64,000 bases of DNA from Pseudomonas sp. LD120 (GTDB lineage Bacteria; Pseudomonadota; Gammaproteobacteria; Pseudomonadales; Pseudomonadaceae), in contig NZ_WVHL01000005.1 of assembly GCF_009861525.1 (NCBI RefSeq), forward strand, positions 1,426,001-1,490,000, read 5' to 3'. Positions 34,190 to 43,519 of this stretch are shown here, in pieces (positions within the stretch are counted from its first letter, which is position 1; every line of letters starts with the position of its first letter). A program made the translations under genes and the position numbers. Below the pieces are notes generated by a model, which had not been told where the DNA came from, searched no databases, and saw nothing but the letters and a program-made list of their open reading frames with translations.

Positions 34190-34534
34190 TCAGTGTTTCG
34201 GTTTGTCCAGGTGGCTCGATATCAGCCCTAGATGCTGTCGTGACAGGGCCAGGAAGCGCGGGGTGGGGCCGACGTCTTCGTACAGTGGATCGCCTTCCTC
34301 ATCCAGGGCCACCACTTGCTGCCCCTGAATGTAGGGGAAGCTGGCTTCGAGTTCTTCCAGGGCGGCGCCGATCAATTCGCCAAGCAGTTCTTCGGCCTGA
34401 CGCTTGGGGTACATCTCTACCAGTGCCGCCAGGCGCGCGGCGGCTTCAAGGTCCAGGTGAATGCGGTAGCCGGTCTTGGTCAGGCGACCCTTGGCGGTTT
34501 CTTCCCAATGTTGCGCGAGTTCACGGATTTTCAT
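34190..34534 (-). CDS. Conserved hypothetical protein (PA3688-like)
   Basis: A 114-residue protein. The first half (MKIRELAQHWEETAKGRLTK, then YRIHLDLEAAARLAALVEMY) looks like a ribbon-helix-helix or similar small domain, the second is acidic and helical (ELLGELIGAALEELEASFPY). I recall related Pseudomonas entries named type 1 pili tip component, but there is no signal peptide and nothing pilus-like, so that name is doubtful. It is divergent from ppc. Confidence 0.72.
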   Translation of the reverse strand: MKIRELAQHWEETAKGRLTKTGYRIHLDLEAAARLAALVEMYPKRQAEELLGELIGAALEELEASFPYIQGQQVVALDEEGDPLYEDVGPTPRFLALSRQHLGLISSHLDKPKH

Positions 34535-34738
34535 GATGACCTCAATGAACGCCTGCTCGTGGCAGGTTGGCTTGAGTGGCCCGGCCTGGGCCGGTATGCG
34601 GTCCTTGTGCGGCCTACTCTTGAGACTAGCCCTTGCTCGCAGGTTTGATGCCGGTTCGCCGCAGGCTTGCTAAGCAAGGCGTGCAGGCGGCACTCTTGAG
34701 CCTTGCGTGCCGCCTTGAGTCTGCTGGAGAACACTTCG

Positions 34739-37369
34739 ATGACCGATATTGATGCGCGCTTGCGCGAAGACGTTCACCTCCTGGGTGAACTGCTGGGCAA
34801 TACCATCCGAGATCAGTATGGGGAGGCATTCCTCGACAAGATCGAGCAGATTCGCAAGGGCGCCAAGGCCGACCGCCGGGGCTCGCCGGGGGCCGAATTG
34901 AGCGCCAGTCTGGACGCGTTGAGCGAGGACGAGCTGCTGCCGGTGGCCAGGGCCTTCAACCAGTTCCTCAACCTGGCGAATATTGCCGAGCAGTATCAAT
35001 TGATCCACCGTCGCGACGATGCGCAGCCAGCACCGTTCGAGGCCCGGGTCTTGCCGGAATTGCTCGCTCGTCTGCTGGCCGAAGGGCACAGCGCCGATGC
35101 GCTGGCCCGTCAGTTGGGGCGCCTGGAGATCGAACTGGTGCTGACCGCGCATCCCACTGAAGTGGCACGCCGCACCCTGATCCAGAAATACGACGCCATC
35201 GCCGCGCAACTGGCGGCCCAGGATCACCGCGACCTCACCCGCGTTGAACGTCAACAGATCCAGGAGCGCTTGCAGCGCCTGATCGCCGAGGCCTGGCACA
35301 CCGAGGAAATCCGTCGCACCCGGCCCACGCCGGTGGATGAGGCCAAGTGGGGATTTGCGGTGATCGAGCATTCGCTATGGCAAGCGATTCCCAATTACCT
35401 GCGTAAGGCCGATAAGGCGTTGTTCGACGCCACCGGCTTGCATCTGCCGCTGGAGTCGGCGCCGATCCGCTTCGCTTCGTGGATGGGCGGTGACCGCGAC
35501 GGCAACCCCAATGTCACGGCCGCCGTGACTCGCGAAGTGCTGTTGCTGGCGCGCTGGATGGCGGCGGATTTGTACCTGCGAGACATCGACCACCTGGCCG
35601 CCGAGCTGTCCATGCAGCAGGCCAGTGCAGCCCTGCTGGCCAGGGCCGGGAACAGTGCCGAGCCGTATCGGGCGCTGCTCAAGCAACTGCGCGAGCGTCT
35701 GCGGGCCACGCGCAATTGGGCCCAGGCCTCCCTTGCCGGCGCCGTGGCTCCGGGCGCCGAGGTCTTGCACAACAACTGTGAACTGCTCGAACCATTGCAG
35801 TTGTGCTACCAGTCCCTGCATGAATGCGGGATGGGGGTCATTGCCGATGGCCCGTTGCTCGACTGTTTGCGGCGTGCGGTGACCTTCGGCCTGTTCCTGG
35901 TACGCCTCGACGTGCGCCAGGACTCCAGTCGGCATACCTCGGCGATGACGGAGATCACCGACTACCTGGGCCTGGGGCGTTATGAGGACTGGAGCGAAGA
36001 AGACCGCATCAGCTTCCTCTCGCGGGAATTGAACAATCGACGGCCATTGCTGCCGGGTTATTTCAAGCCGTCGGCAGATACCGCCGAAGTGCTTGCTACC
36101 TGCCGCGAGGTCGCTGCGGCGCCCGCGGCCTCGCTGGGCTCCTATGTGATTTCCATGGCCGGCGCGGCCTCCGATGTGCTGGCGGTGCAGTTGCTGCTCA
36201 AAGAGTCTGGCGTGCTGCGGCCGATGCGCGTGGTGCCGCTGTTCGAGACCTTGGCCGACCTGGACAATGCCGGTCCCGTGATGGAAAAGCTGCTGCACCT
36301 GCCGGGTTACCGCTCGCGTCTGCAAGGGCCTCAGGAAGTGATGATCGGCTACTCCGATTCGGCCAAGGACGCCGGTACCACCGCCGCGGCCTGGGCGCAA
36401 TACCGGGCTCAGGAGCGACTGGTGGACATCTGCCGTGAGCAACAGGTGGAACTGCTGCTGTTCCACGGGCGCGGTGGCACCGTGGGGCGTGGCGGCGGTC
36501 CGGCGCACGCGGCGATCTTGTCGCAGCCGCCGGGTTCGGTGGCGGGGCGTTTCCGTACCACCGAGCAAGGGGAAATGATCCGTTTCAAATTCGGACTGCC
36601 AGACATCGCCGAACAGAACCTCAACCTCTATCTGGCCGCGGTACTGGAAGCCACCGTATTACCGCCGCCGCCACCACAACCGTCCTGGCGTCATCTGATG
36701 GATGAGCTGGCCCGAGATGGGGTTCAGGCCTACCGCGCGGTGGTGCGGGAGAATCCACAGTTCGTCGAGTACTTTCGCCAGTCCACGCCAGAACAGGAAC
36801 TGGGGCGTTTGCCGTTGGGCAGCCGTCCGGCCAAACGCCGTGCAGGTGGAATTGAAAGCCTGCGGGCAATCCCGTGGATTTTCGGCTGGACTCAGACCCG
36901 TCTGATGTTGCCGGCGTGGCTGGGTTGGGAGACGGCCCTGAGCAACGCCCTGGAGCGGGGTGAAGGGCCACTGCTCACGCAAATGCGTGAGCAGTGGCCG
37001 TTCTTCCGCACCCGCATCGATATGTTGGAAATGGTCCTGGCCAAAGCCGATGCGGACATCGCCCGCTCCTATGACGAGCGTCTGGTTGAGCCAGAGTTGC
37101 TGCCATTGGGCGCGCGTTTACGCGACCTATTGTCGCAGGCCTGCAAGGTAGTCCTGGGCCTGACTGGACAGTCGCAACTGTTGGCGCACAGCCCCGACAC
37201 CCTGGAGTTCATCCGCCTGCGCAATACCTACCTCGATCCGTTGCATCTGTTGCAGGCCGAACTGTTGGCGCGTTCGCGCCAGCAGGACGCGCCACAAGGA
37301 AACCCCGTGGAACAGGCATTGCTGGTCTCCGTGGCGGGTATCGCTGCCGGTTTACGCAATACCGGCTGA
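34739..37369 (+). CDS. ppc: Phosphoenolpyruvate carboxylase
   Basis: An 876-residue PEPC, the usual bacterial length. It carboxylates PEP to oxaloacetate to refill the TCA cycle. Active-site signatures are present: catalytic His in LTAHPTEVARRT (about residue 137), MGGDRDGNPNVTA, FHGRGGTVGRGGGPAHAAIL (about 585), and FRTTEQGEMIRFKF; the C-terminus ends with NTG, the typical end of the family. ATG 34739 is preferred to an ATG 36 bp upstream because GGAG precedes it and the N-terminus then matches homologues. It stands alone with 289 bp before adk. Confidence 0.97.
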   Translation: MTDIDARLREDVHLLGELLGNTIRDQYGEAFLDKIEQIRKGAKADRRGSPGAELSASLDALSEDELLPVARAFNQFLNLANIAEQYQLIHRRDDAQPAPFEARVLPELLARLLAEGHSADALARQLGRLEIELVLTAHPTEVARRTLIQKYDAIAAQLAAQDHRDLTRVERQQIQERLQRLIAEAWHTEEIRRTRPTPVDEAKWGFAVIEHSLWQAIPNYLRKADKALFDATGLHLPLESAPIRFASWMGGDRDGNPNVTAAVTREVLLLARWMAADLYLRDIDHLAAELSMQQASAALLARAGNSAEPYRALLKQLRERLRATRNWAQASLAGAVAPGAEVLHNNCELLEPLQLCYQSLHECGMGVIADGPLLDCLRRAVTFGLFLVRLDVRQDSSRHTSAMTEITDYLGLGRYEDWSEEDRISFLSRELNNRRPLLPGYFKPSADTAEVLATCREVAAAPAASLGSYVISMAGAASDVLAVQLLLKESGVLRPMRVVPLFETLADLDNAGPVMEKLLHLPGYRSRLQGPQEVMIGYSDSAKDAGTTAAAWAQYRAQERLVDICREQQVELLLFHGRGGTVGRGGGPAHAAILSQPPGSVAGRFRTTEQGEMIRFKFGLPDIAEQNLNLYLAAVLEATVLPPPPPQPSWRHLMDELARDGVQAYRAVVRENPQFVEYFRQSTPEQELGRLPLGSRPAKRRAGGIESLRAIPWIFGWTQTRLMLPAWLGWETALSNALERGEGPLLTQMREQWPFFRTRIDMLEMVLAKADADIARSYDERLVEPELLPLGARLRDLLSQACKVVLGLTGQSQLLAHSPDTLEFIRLRNTYLDPLHLLQAELLARSRQQDAPQGNPVEQALLVSVAGIAAGLRNTG

Positions 37370-37658
37370 GGTCCGCCACGGCGCTTTTCCGGCGTTGGCG
37401 CAGCCCTTATCAGGCCAATCACAAGGTGTCGAGCGGATTCCTCTGGCGACACTTTGTGAGGGGGTTGCGACTTGTTCTACCTCGCCACAACGGCACAAAA
37501 GGGCCGGGTTCCTCCGACTTTCGACTGCTTGTGTGCACTGTGTCGGCTGTGTATCTTGATCAGCCTTTGGCCGTTTGGGCGGCCACAACCCTATTTTTAA
37601 GATTGGCCCAACGAGGCGAATCTGAGCGTTTCTAAATAAAAAATTGAGGAGCACATCG

Positions 37659-38306
37659 ATGCGCGTAATTCTGCTGGGAGCTCCCGGGGCCGGTAAAGGT
37701 ACTCAGGCAAAGTTCATCACCGAAAAGTTCGGCATTCCACAGATCTCCACCGGCGACATGCTGCGTGCAGCGGTCAAGGCCGGCACCGAGCTGGGCCTCA
37801 AGGCCAAGAGCGTGATGGACAGCGGTGGCCTGGTGTCCGATGACCTGATCATCAACCTGGTCAAGGAACGCATCAGCCAGCCTGACTGTGCCAAGGGTTT
37901 CCTGTTCGATGGCTTCCCGCGCACCATTCCTCAGGCTGAAGCCCTGGTCAAAGCCGGTGTCGAGTTGGACAGCGTGGTGGAAATCGCCGTTGATGATGAA
38001 GAAATCGTCCAGCGTATTGCCGGCCGCCGTGTGCACGAAGCTTCGGGCCGTGTATACCACACCGTCTACAACCCGCCGAAGATCGCTGGCAAGGACGACA
38101 TCACCGGTGAAGATCTGGTGCAACGTAAAGACGACACCGAAGAAACCGTGCGTCATCGCTTGTCGGTCTACCACTCCCAGACCAAGCCGTTGGTGGCGTT
38201 CTACCAGGAGCTGGCCGCGACTCAGGGCAAGCCCAAGTACAGCCATATTCCTGGCGTGGGCTCGGTGGAAGTGATCACCGCCAAGGTGCTTGAAGCCCTG
38301 AGCTGA
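37659..38306 (+). CDS. adk: Adenylate kinase
   Basis: A 215-residue long-type adenylate kinase, interconverting ATP + AMP and 2 ADP. P-loop GAPGAGKGTQ (residues 7-16), AMP-binding STGDMLRAAVK, DGFPRTIPQA, and a LID domain (about 122-160, GRRVHEASGRVYH) without zinc-binding cysteines. GAGGAG is 10 bp ahead of the ATG. An upstream ATG at 37644 is in frame but has no ribosome binding site. The 289-bp gap from ppc has no gene or clear repeat; it contains a small GGCCG/CGGCC hairpin at about 37567-37582 and must hold the adk promoter. Confidence 0.97.
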   Translation: MRVILLGAPGAGKGTQAKFITEKFGIPQISTGDMLRAAVKAGTELGLKAKSVMDSGGLVSDDLIINLVKERISQPDCAKGFLFDGFPRTIPQAEALVKAGVELDSVVEIAVDDEEIVQRIAGRRVHEASGRVYHTVYNPPKIAGKDDITGEDLVQRKDDTEETVRHRLSVYHSQTKPLVAFYQELAATQGKPKYSHIPGVGSVEVITAKVLEALS

Positions 38307-38329
38307 TTGACCTGATCCTTTGTTCGTTC

Positions 38330-38356
38330 AACGGCCCGCTTGCGGGCCGTTGCTGT
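38330..38356 (+). terminator. Probable adk terminator
   Basis: AACGGCCCGC (38330-38339) pairs perfectly with GCGGGCCGTT (38342-38351) around a short loop, 23 bp after the adk stop. The following tract (TGCTGTTTA) is only moderately T-rich and overlaps the next promoter. Confidence 0.65.
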
Positions 38357-38363
38357 TTATAAT
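38335..38363 (+). promoter_or_regulatory. Candidate tsaB promoter
   Basis: A perfect TATAAT (38358-38363) lies 32 bp before the tsaB ATG, immediately after the adk hairpin. The -35 region falls in the hairpin arm and matches poorly. Confidence 0.45.
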
Positions 38364-38395
38364 GCGTCACTTTTTCAATGCCAATGGAACCCCCG

Positions 38396-39070
38396 ATGAG
38401 CACCTTGCTGGCCCTGGACACCGCAACTGAAGCTTGCTCTGTTGCCTTGCTGCATGACGGCAAGGTCACGAGCCATTACGAGGTGATCCCGCGCCTGCAT
38501 GCGCAGAAATTATTGCCGATGATCAAGCAACTGCTGGCCGATGCCGGTACGACCTTGCAGGCCGTTGATGCCATCGCCTTTGGGCGCGGGCCGGGTGCGT
38601 TCACTGGCGTGCGCATCGCTATCGGTGTGGTGCAAGGTCTGGCTTTTGCCCTGGAGCGTCCGGTGCTGCCGGTGTCCAATCTGGCGGTGCTGGCTCAACG
38701 CGCTTTGCGTGAACACGGCGCAACCCAGGTCGCGGCCGCCATCGACGCCCGCATGGATGAAGTCTATTGGGGATGCTACCGGGAAAGCGCCGGTGAGATG
38801 CGTCTGGTCGGGGTTGAGGCCGTGCTGCCGCCGGAAGTCGCCCGCTTGCCCGAAGGCGCCGGCGGCGATTGGTTTGGCGCGGGTACTGGCTGGGGTTATG
38901 GCGAGCGTATCGCGGTCGATCTCACTGGGCAGGATGCCGGCATGCTGCCCCACGCCCAAGACCTGCTGACCCTGGCGCAATTCGCCTGGGAGCGGGGCGA
39001 GACCATAGCCGCCGACGACGCGCAGCCAGTCTACCTGCGGGACAAGGTTGCCACGCCCAAGGCTCGTTGA
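38396..39070 (+). CDS. tsaB: tRNA t6A synthesis protein TsaB
   Basis: A 224-residue ASKHA-fold protein. N-terminal LLALDTATEACSVAL and GRGPGAFTGVRIAIGVVQGL are TsaB hallmarks. TsaB pairs with TsaD (and TsaE) to make N6-threonylcarbamoyl-adenosine at position 37 of ANN-decoding tRNAs. The same modification is later cyclised by TcdA/CsdAE, also encoded in this window (58166-60707). ATG 38396 fits the family N-terminus; an ATG six codons upstream lacks a ribosome binding site. Confidence 0.94.
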   Translation: MSTLLALDTATEACSVALLHDGKVTSHYEVIPRLHAQKLLPMIKQLLADAGTTLQAVDAIAFGRGPGAFTGVRIAIGVVQGLAFALERPVLPVSNLAVLAQRALREHGATQVAAAIDARMDEVYWGCYRESAGEMRLVGVEAVLPPEVARLPEGAGGDWFGAGTGWGYGERIAVDLTGQDAGMLPHAQDLLTLAQFAWERGETIAADDAQPVYLRDKVATPKAR

Positions 39071-39256
39071 AGCGGTCCGAACGGTAAGCGGTTGTGCGGA
39101 TAACTTCGGTGTACAACCGCCAATCGTCAGGTTTCAAGGTCTGATTCCGCCCGGTTTTAAACCTTTTCTTGTTTCTGTGTTCTAGTTATCACTTGGGCAA
39201 TTGCTAAGTGGAAGCGGTGCCGCTAAATTGCCATCATTGACTCCGGGCTTTTCAGT

Positions 39257-39559
39257 ATGCGCATAGAAGGCATTTCCTCTCATTCCTACCCCATCAAGCG
39301 CAAGCCTCGCAAAGGCAGGGCGCAGGTAGACGAGTCGCTGGAAGATGCCGATGCCATTGATGTTCAGCCCGAGTCTTCGTCGCAAAGCCGCTCCCAGGCT
39401 TCGGCGTCCCGTACCAATAACCTTCCCGCCCGTCCTCAGGACATGATCTTCCAGCGAGCGATGAAAAAGAGCGTGGCCAATGCCCTGGCCAGTTACCTGA
39501 CCACCGCCGGTTTCGTCGATTGGGACATGGAAGTGGTGGGGCTCGACCTGCACATCTGA
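39257..39559 (+). CDS. Small conserved hypothetical protein
   Basis: A 100-residue protein with a basic N-terminus (MRIEGISSHSYPIKRKPRKG), a low-complexity Ser/Gln/Asp-rich middle and a conserved-looking C-terminus (FQRAMKKSVANALASYLTTA, then DWDMEVVGLDLHI). No family is recognised. Its TGA overlaps the start of the DUF72 gene by 1 nt (TGATG), so it is likely cotranslated with it. Confidence 0.7.
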   Translation: MRIEGISSHSYPIKRKPRKGRAQVDESLEDADAIDVQPESSSQSRSQASASRTNNLPARPQDMIFQRAMKKSVANALASYLTTAGFVDWDMEVVGLDLHI

Positions 39560-40416
39560 TGCTGCCTTATTTTCTTGGCTGTCCTTCCTGGAGCGAAAAT
39601 GCCTGGCGTGAGTACCTGTACCCGGAAGATGCGCGCCCGAATGATTTTCTCGGCTTGTATTCCCAGGTCTTCAATGCCGTAGAAGGCAATACCACCTTTT
39701 ATGCCCGGCCTGCGCCGAGCACGGTGCAGCGTTGGGCGCAGATCATGCCCGAGCACTTTCGCTTCACCGCCAAGTTTCCCGGCGATATCAGCCACGGTGG
39801 TGATCTGCGCGAGCAACTGAGTGCCGCACAAACCTTTATCCAATTGCTTAGCCCTTTGGGAGAGCGGGTGTCGCCCTTGTGGCTGCAACTGCCGGCCAGT
39901 TTCGCTCCGCAGCGTCTGGCGGAGTTGGCGGGGTTCATCGATGGGCTGGAGCGGCCGTTGGCGGTGGAAGTCCGGCATCCTGAGTTCTTCGCCAGGGGGG
40001 ATGCCGAACGCAGCCTCAACCGATTGTTACGCGAGCGCGGCGTCGAGCGTATCTGCCTGGACCCGCGAGCGTTGTTCAGTTGCACCTCAACCGCGCCTGC
40101 GGTGCTCCACGCGCAGTCGAAAAAGCCCAAAGTGCCGCCGCGTCCGGCGGCGTTCACTCAGTTTCCCCAAGTGCGTTTCATCGGTCATCCAGAGCTTGAG
40201 GCCAACGATCCGTTTCTGCTGCCCTGGATCGACAAGGTCGCCGGCTGGATCGAAGAAGGGCGCGCGCCTTATGTGTTCCTGCACACCTCTGACAACCGCC
40301 TGGCCGCCGAACTGGCCCGGCGCTTTCACGCCCGGCTGATGCAACGTTTGCCTGGCTTGTGTGCATTGCCTGAGTTATACAGAGAGCCCGCCGCGGAGCA
40401 GCTCGGCTTGCTCTGA
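39559..40416 (+). CDS. DUF72 (YecE-like) protein
   Basis: A 285-residue TIM-barrel-like DUF72 protein: GCPSWSENAWREYLYPE start, FNAVEGNTTFYARPAPSTVQ, RFTAKFPGDISHG (the TxKxP pattern), VEVRHPEFF and the C-terminal YVFLHTSDN motif. Members are widespread, with no settled biochemical function. ATG 39559 is set by the 1-nt overlap with the upstream gene; the longer upstream frame overlaps that gene more. Confidence 0.9.
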   Translation: MLPYFLGCPSWSENAWREYLYPEDARPNDFLGLYSQVFNAVEGNTTFYARPAPSTVQRWAQIMPEHFRFTAKFPGDISHGGDLREQLSAAQTFIQLLSPLGERVSPLWLQLPASFAPQRLAELAGFIDGLERPLAVEVRHPEFFARGDAERSLNRLLRERGVERICLDPRALFSCTSTAPAVLHAQSKKPKVPPRPAAFTQFPQVRFIGHPELEANDPFLLPWIDKVAGWIEEGRAPYVFLHTSDNRLAAELARRFHARLMQRLPGLCALPELYREPAAEQLGLL

Positions 40417-40449
40417 GGCGTTTTCATCGCCTTCTACTGAAGCGAGCAA

Positions 40450-41280
40450 ATGGACGCGCAAACCCTACGAGCCAATGCCTTCAAGGCCCTGCATGAGCGT
40501 GCGGGCGCCTTTGTTATTCCCAACCCTTGGGATGCCGGTTCCGCGAGCATGTTGACCCGGCTCGGATTCGAGGCGCTGGCCACCACCAGTGCCGGATATG
40601 CCTTTTCTCTGGCGCGTCCGGATGCCGAGGGCGCGGTCAGTTTGGAGGACACCTTGAACAACGTGCGCGCCATTGTCGGTGCCAGCAACCTGCCTGTGGC
40701 CGTGGACTTGGAGAACGGGTTTTCCGACAGTCCGCAAGGGTGTGCCCAGGCCGTGCTGCGGGCGGCGGCCTCAGGTGTGGTGGGCGGCTCGATCGAGGAC
40801 GCCAGCGGACGTGCTGACGACCCAATCTACGAGTTCAATCTGGCTGTGGAGCGTATCGAGGCGTGTGTTGCCGCCGTGCGCAGCTTACCGTTCCCTTTTA
40901 CCCTGACGGCCCGAGCGGAGAGCCCGGTTCACGGTCCTGATGATTTGTCGGAGACCATTGGCCGCTTGCAGGCCTTTGCCGAAGCCGGTGCCGATGTGCT
41001 CTATGCGCCGAACTTGCGCAGCGCCGACCAGATTGCGCAAGTGGTGCGGGCGCTGGCGCCCAAGCCGGTGAACGTGCTGATGTCCGGCGGCCTCACGCTG
41101 AGCGTCGCACAGCTGGCGGAGTTGGGCGTCAAGCGTATCAGCGTCGGTTCAGCCCTGGCCCTGGCGGCCTACGGTGCCTTCTACCGCGCAGCGGAGGATA
41201 TCCGCGAGCATGGCCGCTTCGATTTTGCCGATCGAGCAATGCCGTTTGGCCAGATCAATCAAATGTTCAAGCAGCCATAG
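40450..41280 (+). CDS. Isocitrate lyase/PEP mutase family protein
   Basis: A 276-residue member of the PEP mutase/isocitrate lyase superfamily. Visible features: FVIPNPWDAGSASML, DLENGFSDSPQG (metal-binding Asp region), GGSIEDASGR, LTARAESPVHGPDD and MSGGLTLSVAQLAELGVKRI (quoted in part). It lacks the KKCGH/CGH-type active-site loop of isocitrate lyase, so it is more likely a lyase or hydrolase of a 2-oxo-acid of unknown identity. It stands 33 bp after the DUF72 gene. Confidence 0.87.
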   Translation: MDAQTLRANAFKALHERAGAFVIPNPWDAGSASMLTRLGFEALATTSAGYAFSLARPDAEGAVSLEDTLNNVRAIVGASNLPVAVDLENGFSDSPQGCAQAVLRAAASGVVGGSIEDASGRADDPIYEFNLAVERIEACVAAVRSLPFPFTLTARAESPVHGPDDLSETIGRLQAFAEAGADVLYAPNLRSADQIAQVVRALAPKPVNVLMSGGLTLSVAQLAELGVKRISVGSALALAAYGAFYRAAEDIREHGRFDFADRAMPFGQINQMFKQP

Positions 41281-41291
41281 AGGTCGTTTTC

Positions 41292-41990
41292 GTGCGGGGG
41301 GTAAAGATCTTGGGCGCCTTGTTGTTACTGGGGGCGCTGTTGTTGCTGGGCGTGCGCCTGGGCTGGCTGCCGCTGGCGGATGCCTGGAATCCCTGGGCGC
41401 CGCTGGATGTGCAGGCCAGGCCGAATCTGTTGACCCGCTTCAAGCTGGCGCGTCTGCGGGATGATCCGCCGTTGTGTGACTTGGTGCTTGCCCGCTCCGG
41501 TCTGCGCACCACGCGCCTGGCCGACAGTCGAGATGATGTCGCCTGCCCCTTGCGCAATACCTTGCGGGTGCAAGGTGGTGCGGTTGCCCTGAACAGCAGC
41601 TTCCTGGCCAGTTGCCCGCTGGCGGTGGCCTTCGCCCTGTACCAGCGTCATGGTCTGCAGCCGGCGGCACAGGCGGTGTATGGGCAGCGAGTCGCTCGGG
41701 TCGATCATCTAGGCAGCTTCGCCTGTCGCAATATGTACAACCGCCAGAGTGGCGCGCGCAGTCAGCATGCCAGTGCCAACGCCCTGGATATCGCCGGCTT
41801 TCGACTGGCGGACGGACGCAGCATCAGCGTGCTCAAGGATTGGCCGAAGGACAGTAAAGAGGGACGCTTTTTAAGGCTGGCCCGGGACGGTGCCTGCGAT
41901 GCGTTCAATGTCGTGCTGGGACCAGATTACAACGCGGCCCATCGCAATCACTTTCACCTGGATGTCGGGCCTTGGTGGGTGTGTCGCTGA
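41292..41990 (+). CDS. Extensin-family (M15-like fold) protein with membrane anchor
   Basis: A 232-residue protein with one N-terminal membrane segment (GALLLLGALLLLGVRLGW) and a periplasmic domain of the extensin-like C-terminal family: CPLRNTLRVQGGAVAL, RVDHLGSFACRNMYNR, SQHASANALDIAGF (His and Asp as in M15-type sites) and HRNHFHLDVGPWW. The residues suggest a zinc peptidase fold perhaps acting on peptidoglycan; activity is unproven. Three or more Cys could form disulfides. The start is GTG 41292, 11 bp after the PEP-mutase-like gene. Confidence 0.85.
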   Translation: MRGVKILGALLLLGALLLLGVRLGWLPLADAWNPWAPLDVQARPNLLTRFKLARLRDDPPLCDLVLARSGLRTTRLADSRDDVACPLRNTLRVQGGAVALNSSFLASCPLAVAFALYQRHGLQPAAQAVYGQRVARVDHLGSFACRNMYNRQSGARSQHASANALDIAGFRLADGRSISVLKDWPKDSKEGRFLRLARDGACDAFNVVLGPDYNAAHRNHFHLDVGPWWVCR

Positions 41991-41999
41991 GGAATTGGT

Positions 42000-42617
42000 T
42001 CAGGCGGCGATGCGCAGATTCTGCAGAATCAGCGGGCGCGCCCAACCCATGTCGAAGTCCATCTGCCGTTGCTGTTCGATGAGCGCCTGCGGTGGGAACG
42101 GTTCGGCCGGCTTGTCCAGCAGATCCAGTTCGAACTCGGCGATGGGTAAGTGCAGTGCGCGTGGGGTTGGCGCTGGGCCTGGCTCAGGCAGCGGTTGACC
42201 GGCATTGAGCACGATCGGCCGGACCCAGCCACTTTCAAAATCCTGTTGGCGTTGCTGGGCGACGATTTCTTCTGGCGGGAAGGGCGCTGCCGGCTTGTCC
42301 AGCAGTTCCAGCTCGAACTCGGCGATGGGCAGGAACAGCGGCTCGGGTGGGCGGATTTCGGTGTCTTGCACATCGCAATGGCGTTGACTGACGATCTGGC
42401 TCAGTACATCGTTGCCGCCTACGGGCTCCACCGGGCCGTCGATGGCCACCGCCGGTGCCGCTTCAACGCCGGCGCCATCACCTCGTTGCTCGGCCAGGGC
42501 CTGGGCAAAGAAGTCCTGCCACAGATGGCTGACGCCGCTCAGTGCCTGGGAATTGCGCAGGCCATAGTCGCCGTGGGGCGAGAGATAACCTATCGATGTG
42601 CGTTGAATGTCTGACAT
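42000..42617 (-). CDS. Conserved hypothetical protein with internal 45-residue duplication
   Basis: A 205-residue protein with a conserved-looking N-terminus (MSDIQRTSIGYLSPHGDYGL), an acidic/Pro linker, and two C-terminal copies of the block LPIAEFELxLLDKPAxPFPP followed by QQRQxDFxxGWxRPxIL (about residues 95-140 and 158-203). No enzyme motif, signal or membrane segment. The repeats look like paired binding motifs and may engage a partner twice. It is convergent with the extensin-like gene and divergent from rsmJ. Confidence 0.75.
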   Translation of the reverse strand: MSDIQRTSIGYLSPHGDYGLRNSQALSGVSHLWQDFFAQALAEQRGDGAGVEAAPAVAIDGPVEPVGGNDVLSQIVSQRHCDVQDTEIRPPEPLFLPIAEFELELLDKPAAPFPPEEIVAQQRQQDFESGWVRPIVLNAGQPLPEPGPAPTPRALHLPIAEFELDLLDKPAEPFPPQALIEQQRQMDFDMGWARPLILQNLRIAA

Positions 42618-42711
42618 TGCTCTCGGTCGACGCTTGAGCTCTGGCAAAATGGCCGATAGTTCTGTTATCGGCAGTTTTTGCCGATCATTAATTTTTTGAG
42701 TGTGTTTTCAG

Positions 42712-43494
42712 ATGAATGAGCATCCCGCGGTCTGCCGCATCAAAGTCGAGGCGTTGGGCGCAGGGTTTGAGCCTCAAGCCCAGCAATGGGCCGAGCGCCT
42801 GGGGCTGCCGTTGCAGATGGAGGAGGCCGAGTTCGCTCTGCAGATCGGTGAACAAGGCCTGCAATTGCAACAGTTGGGAGCAGACGCCCCGGGGCCGGTA
42901 CGGGTCGATTTCGTAGAAGGGGGCGCCGCTCATCGACGGCTGTACGGTGGCGGCAGCGGGCAGATGATCGCCAAGGCGGTGGGCGTGGCTTCTGGCGTGC
43001 GGCCTCGGGTGTTGGACGCCACGGCGGGGCTGGGCAAGGACGGGTTTGTCCTGGCGACCCTGGGGTGCGAAATGAGCCTGATCGAGCGTCAGCCGCTGAT
43101 CGGCGCGCTGCTGGAAGACGGCTTGGCCCGCGGCGCGCTGGATGCCGAGGTGGCGCCGATCGTGGCCCGCATGCGTTTGCTTAAAGGCAACTCCATCGAG
43201 CTGATGCGCAACTGGCAAGGCGAGCCGCCCCAGGTGATCTACCTCGACCCGATGTTTCCCCATCGGGAGAAAAGCGCCCTGGTGAAAAAGGAAATGCGCC
43301 TGTTCCGGCCGCTGGTGGGGGATGACAACGATGCTCCAGCGCTATTGGCGGCGGCGTTGGCCCTGGCCAGTCATCGGGTGGTGGTCAAGCGCCCGCGCAA
43401 GGCGCCTTGCATCGAGGGGCCCAAGCCCAGCCATGGGATTGAAGGCAAATCCAGTCGCTACGACATTTATCCGAAGAAGGCGCTCAAAGCCTGA
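42712..43494 (+). CDS. rsmJ: 16S rRNA (guanine-1516-N2)-methyltransferase RsmJ
   Basis: A 260-residue SAM-dependent methyltransferase. Motif I is LDATAGLGKDGFVLATLG (about residues 102-119), the catalytic region is IYLDPMFPHREKSALVKKEM, and the end (KSSRYDIYPKKALK) is typical. RsmJ (YhiQ) methylates G1516 of 16S rRNA. ATG 42712 gives the family N-terminus; an upstream start four codons earlier is possible. Confidence 0.94.
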   Translation: MNEHPAVCRIKVEALGAGFEPQAQQWAERLGLPLQMEEAEFALQIGEQGLQLQQLGADAPGPVRVDFVEGGAAHRRLYGGGSGQMIAKAVGVASGVRPRVLDATAGLGKDGFVLATLGCEMSLIERQPLIGALLEDGLARGALDAEVAPIVARMRLLKGNSIELMRNWQGEPPQVIYLDPMFPHREKSALVKKEMRLFRPLVGDDNDAPALLAAALALASHRVVVKRPRKAPCIEGPKPSHGIEGKSSRYDIYPKKALKA

Positions 43495-43519
43495 CCATGT
43501 CCGCCAGGCGTCGGCGCTG

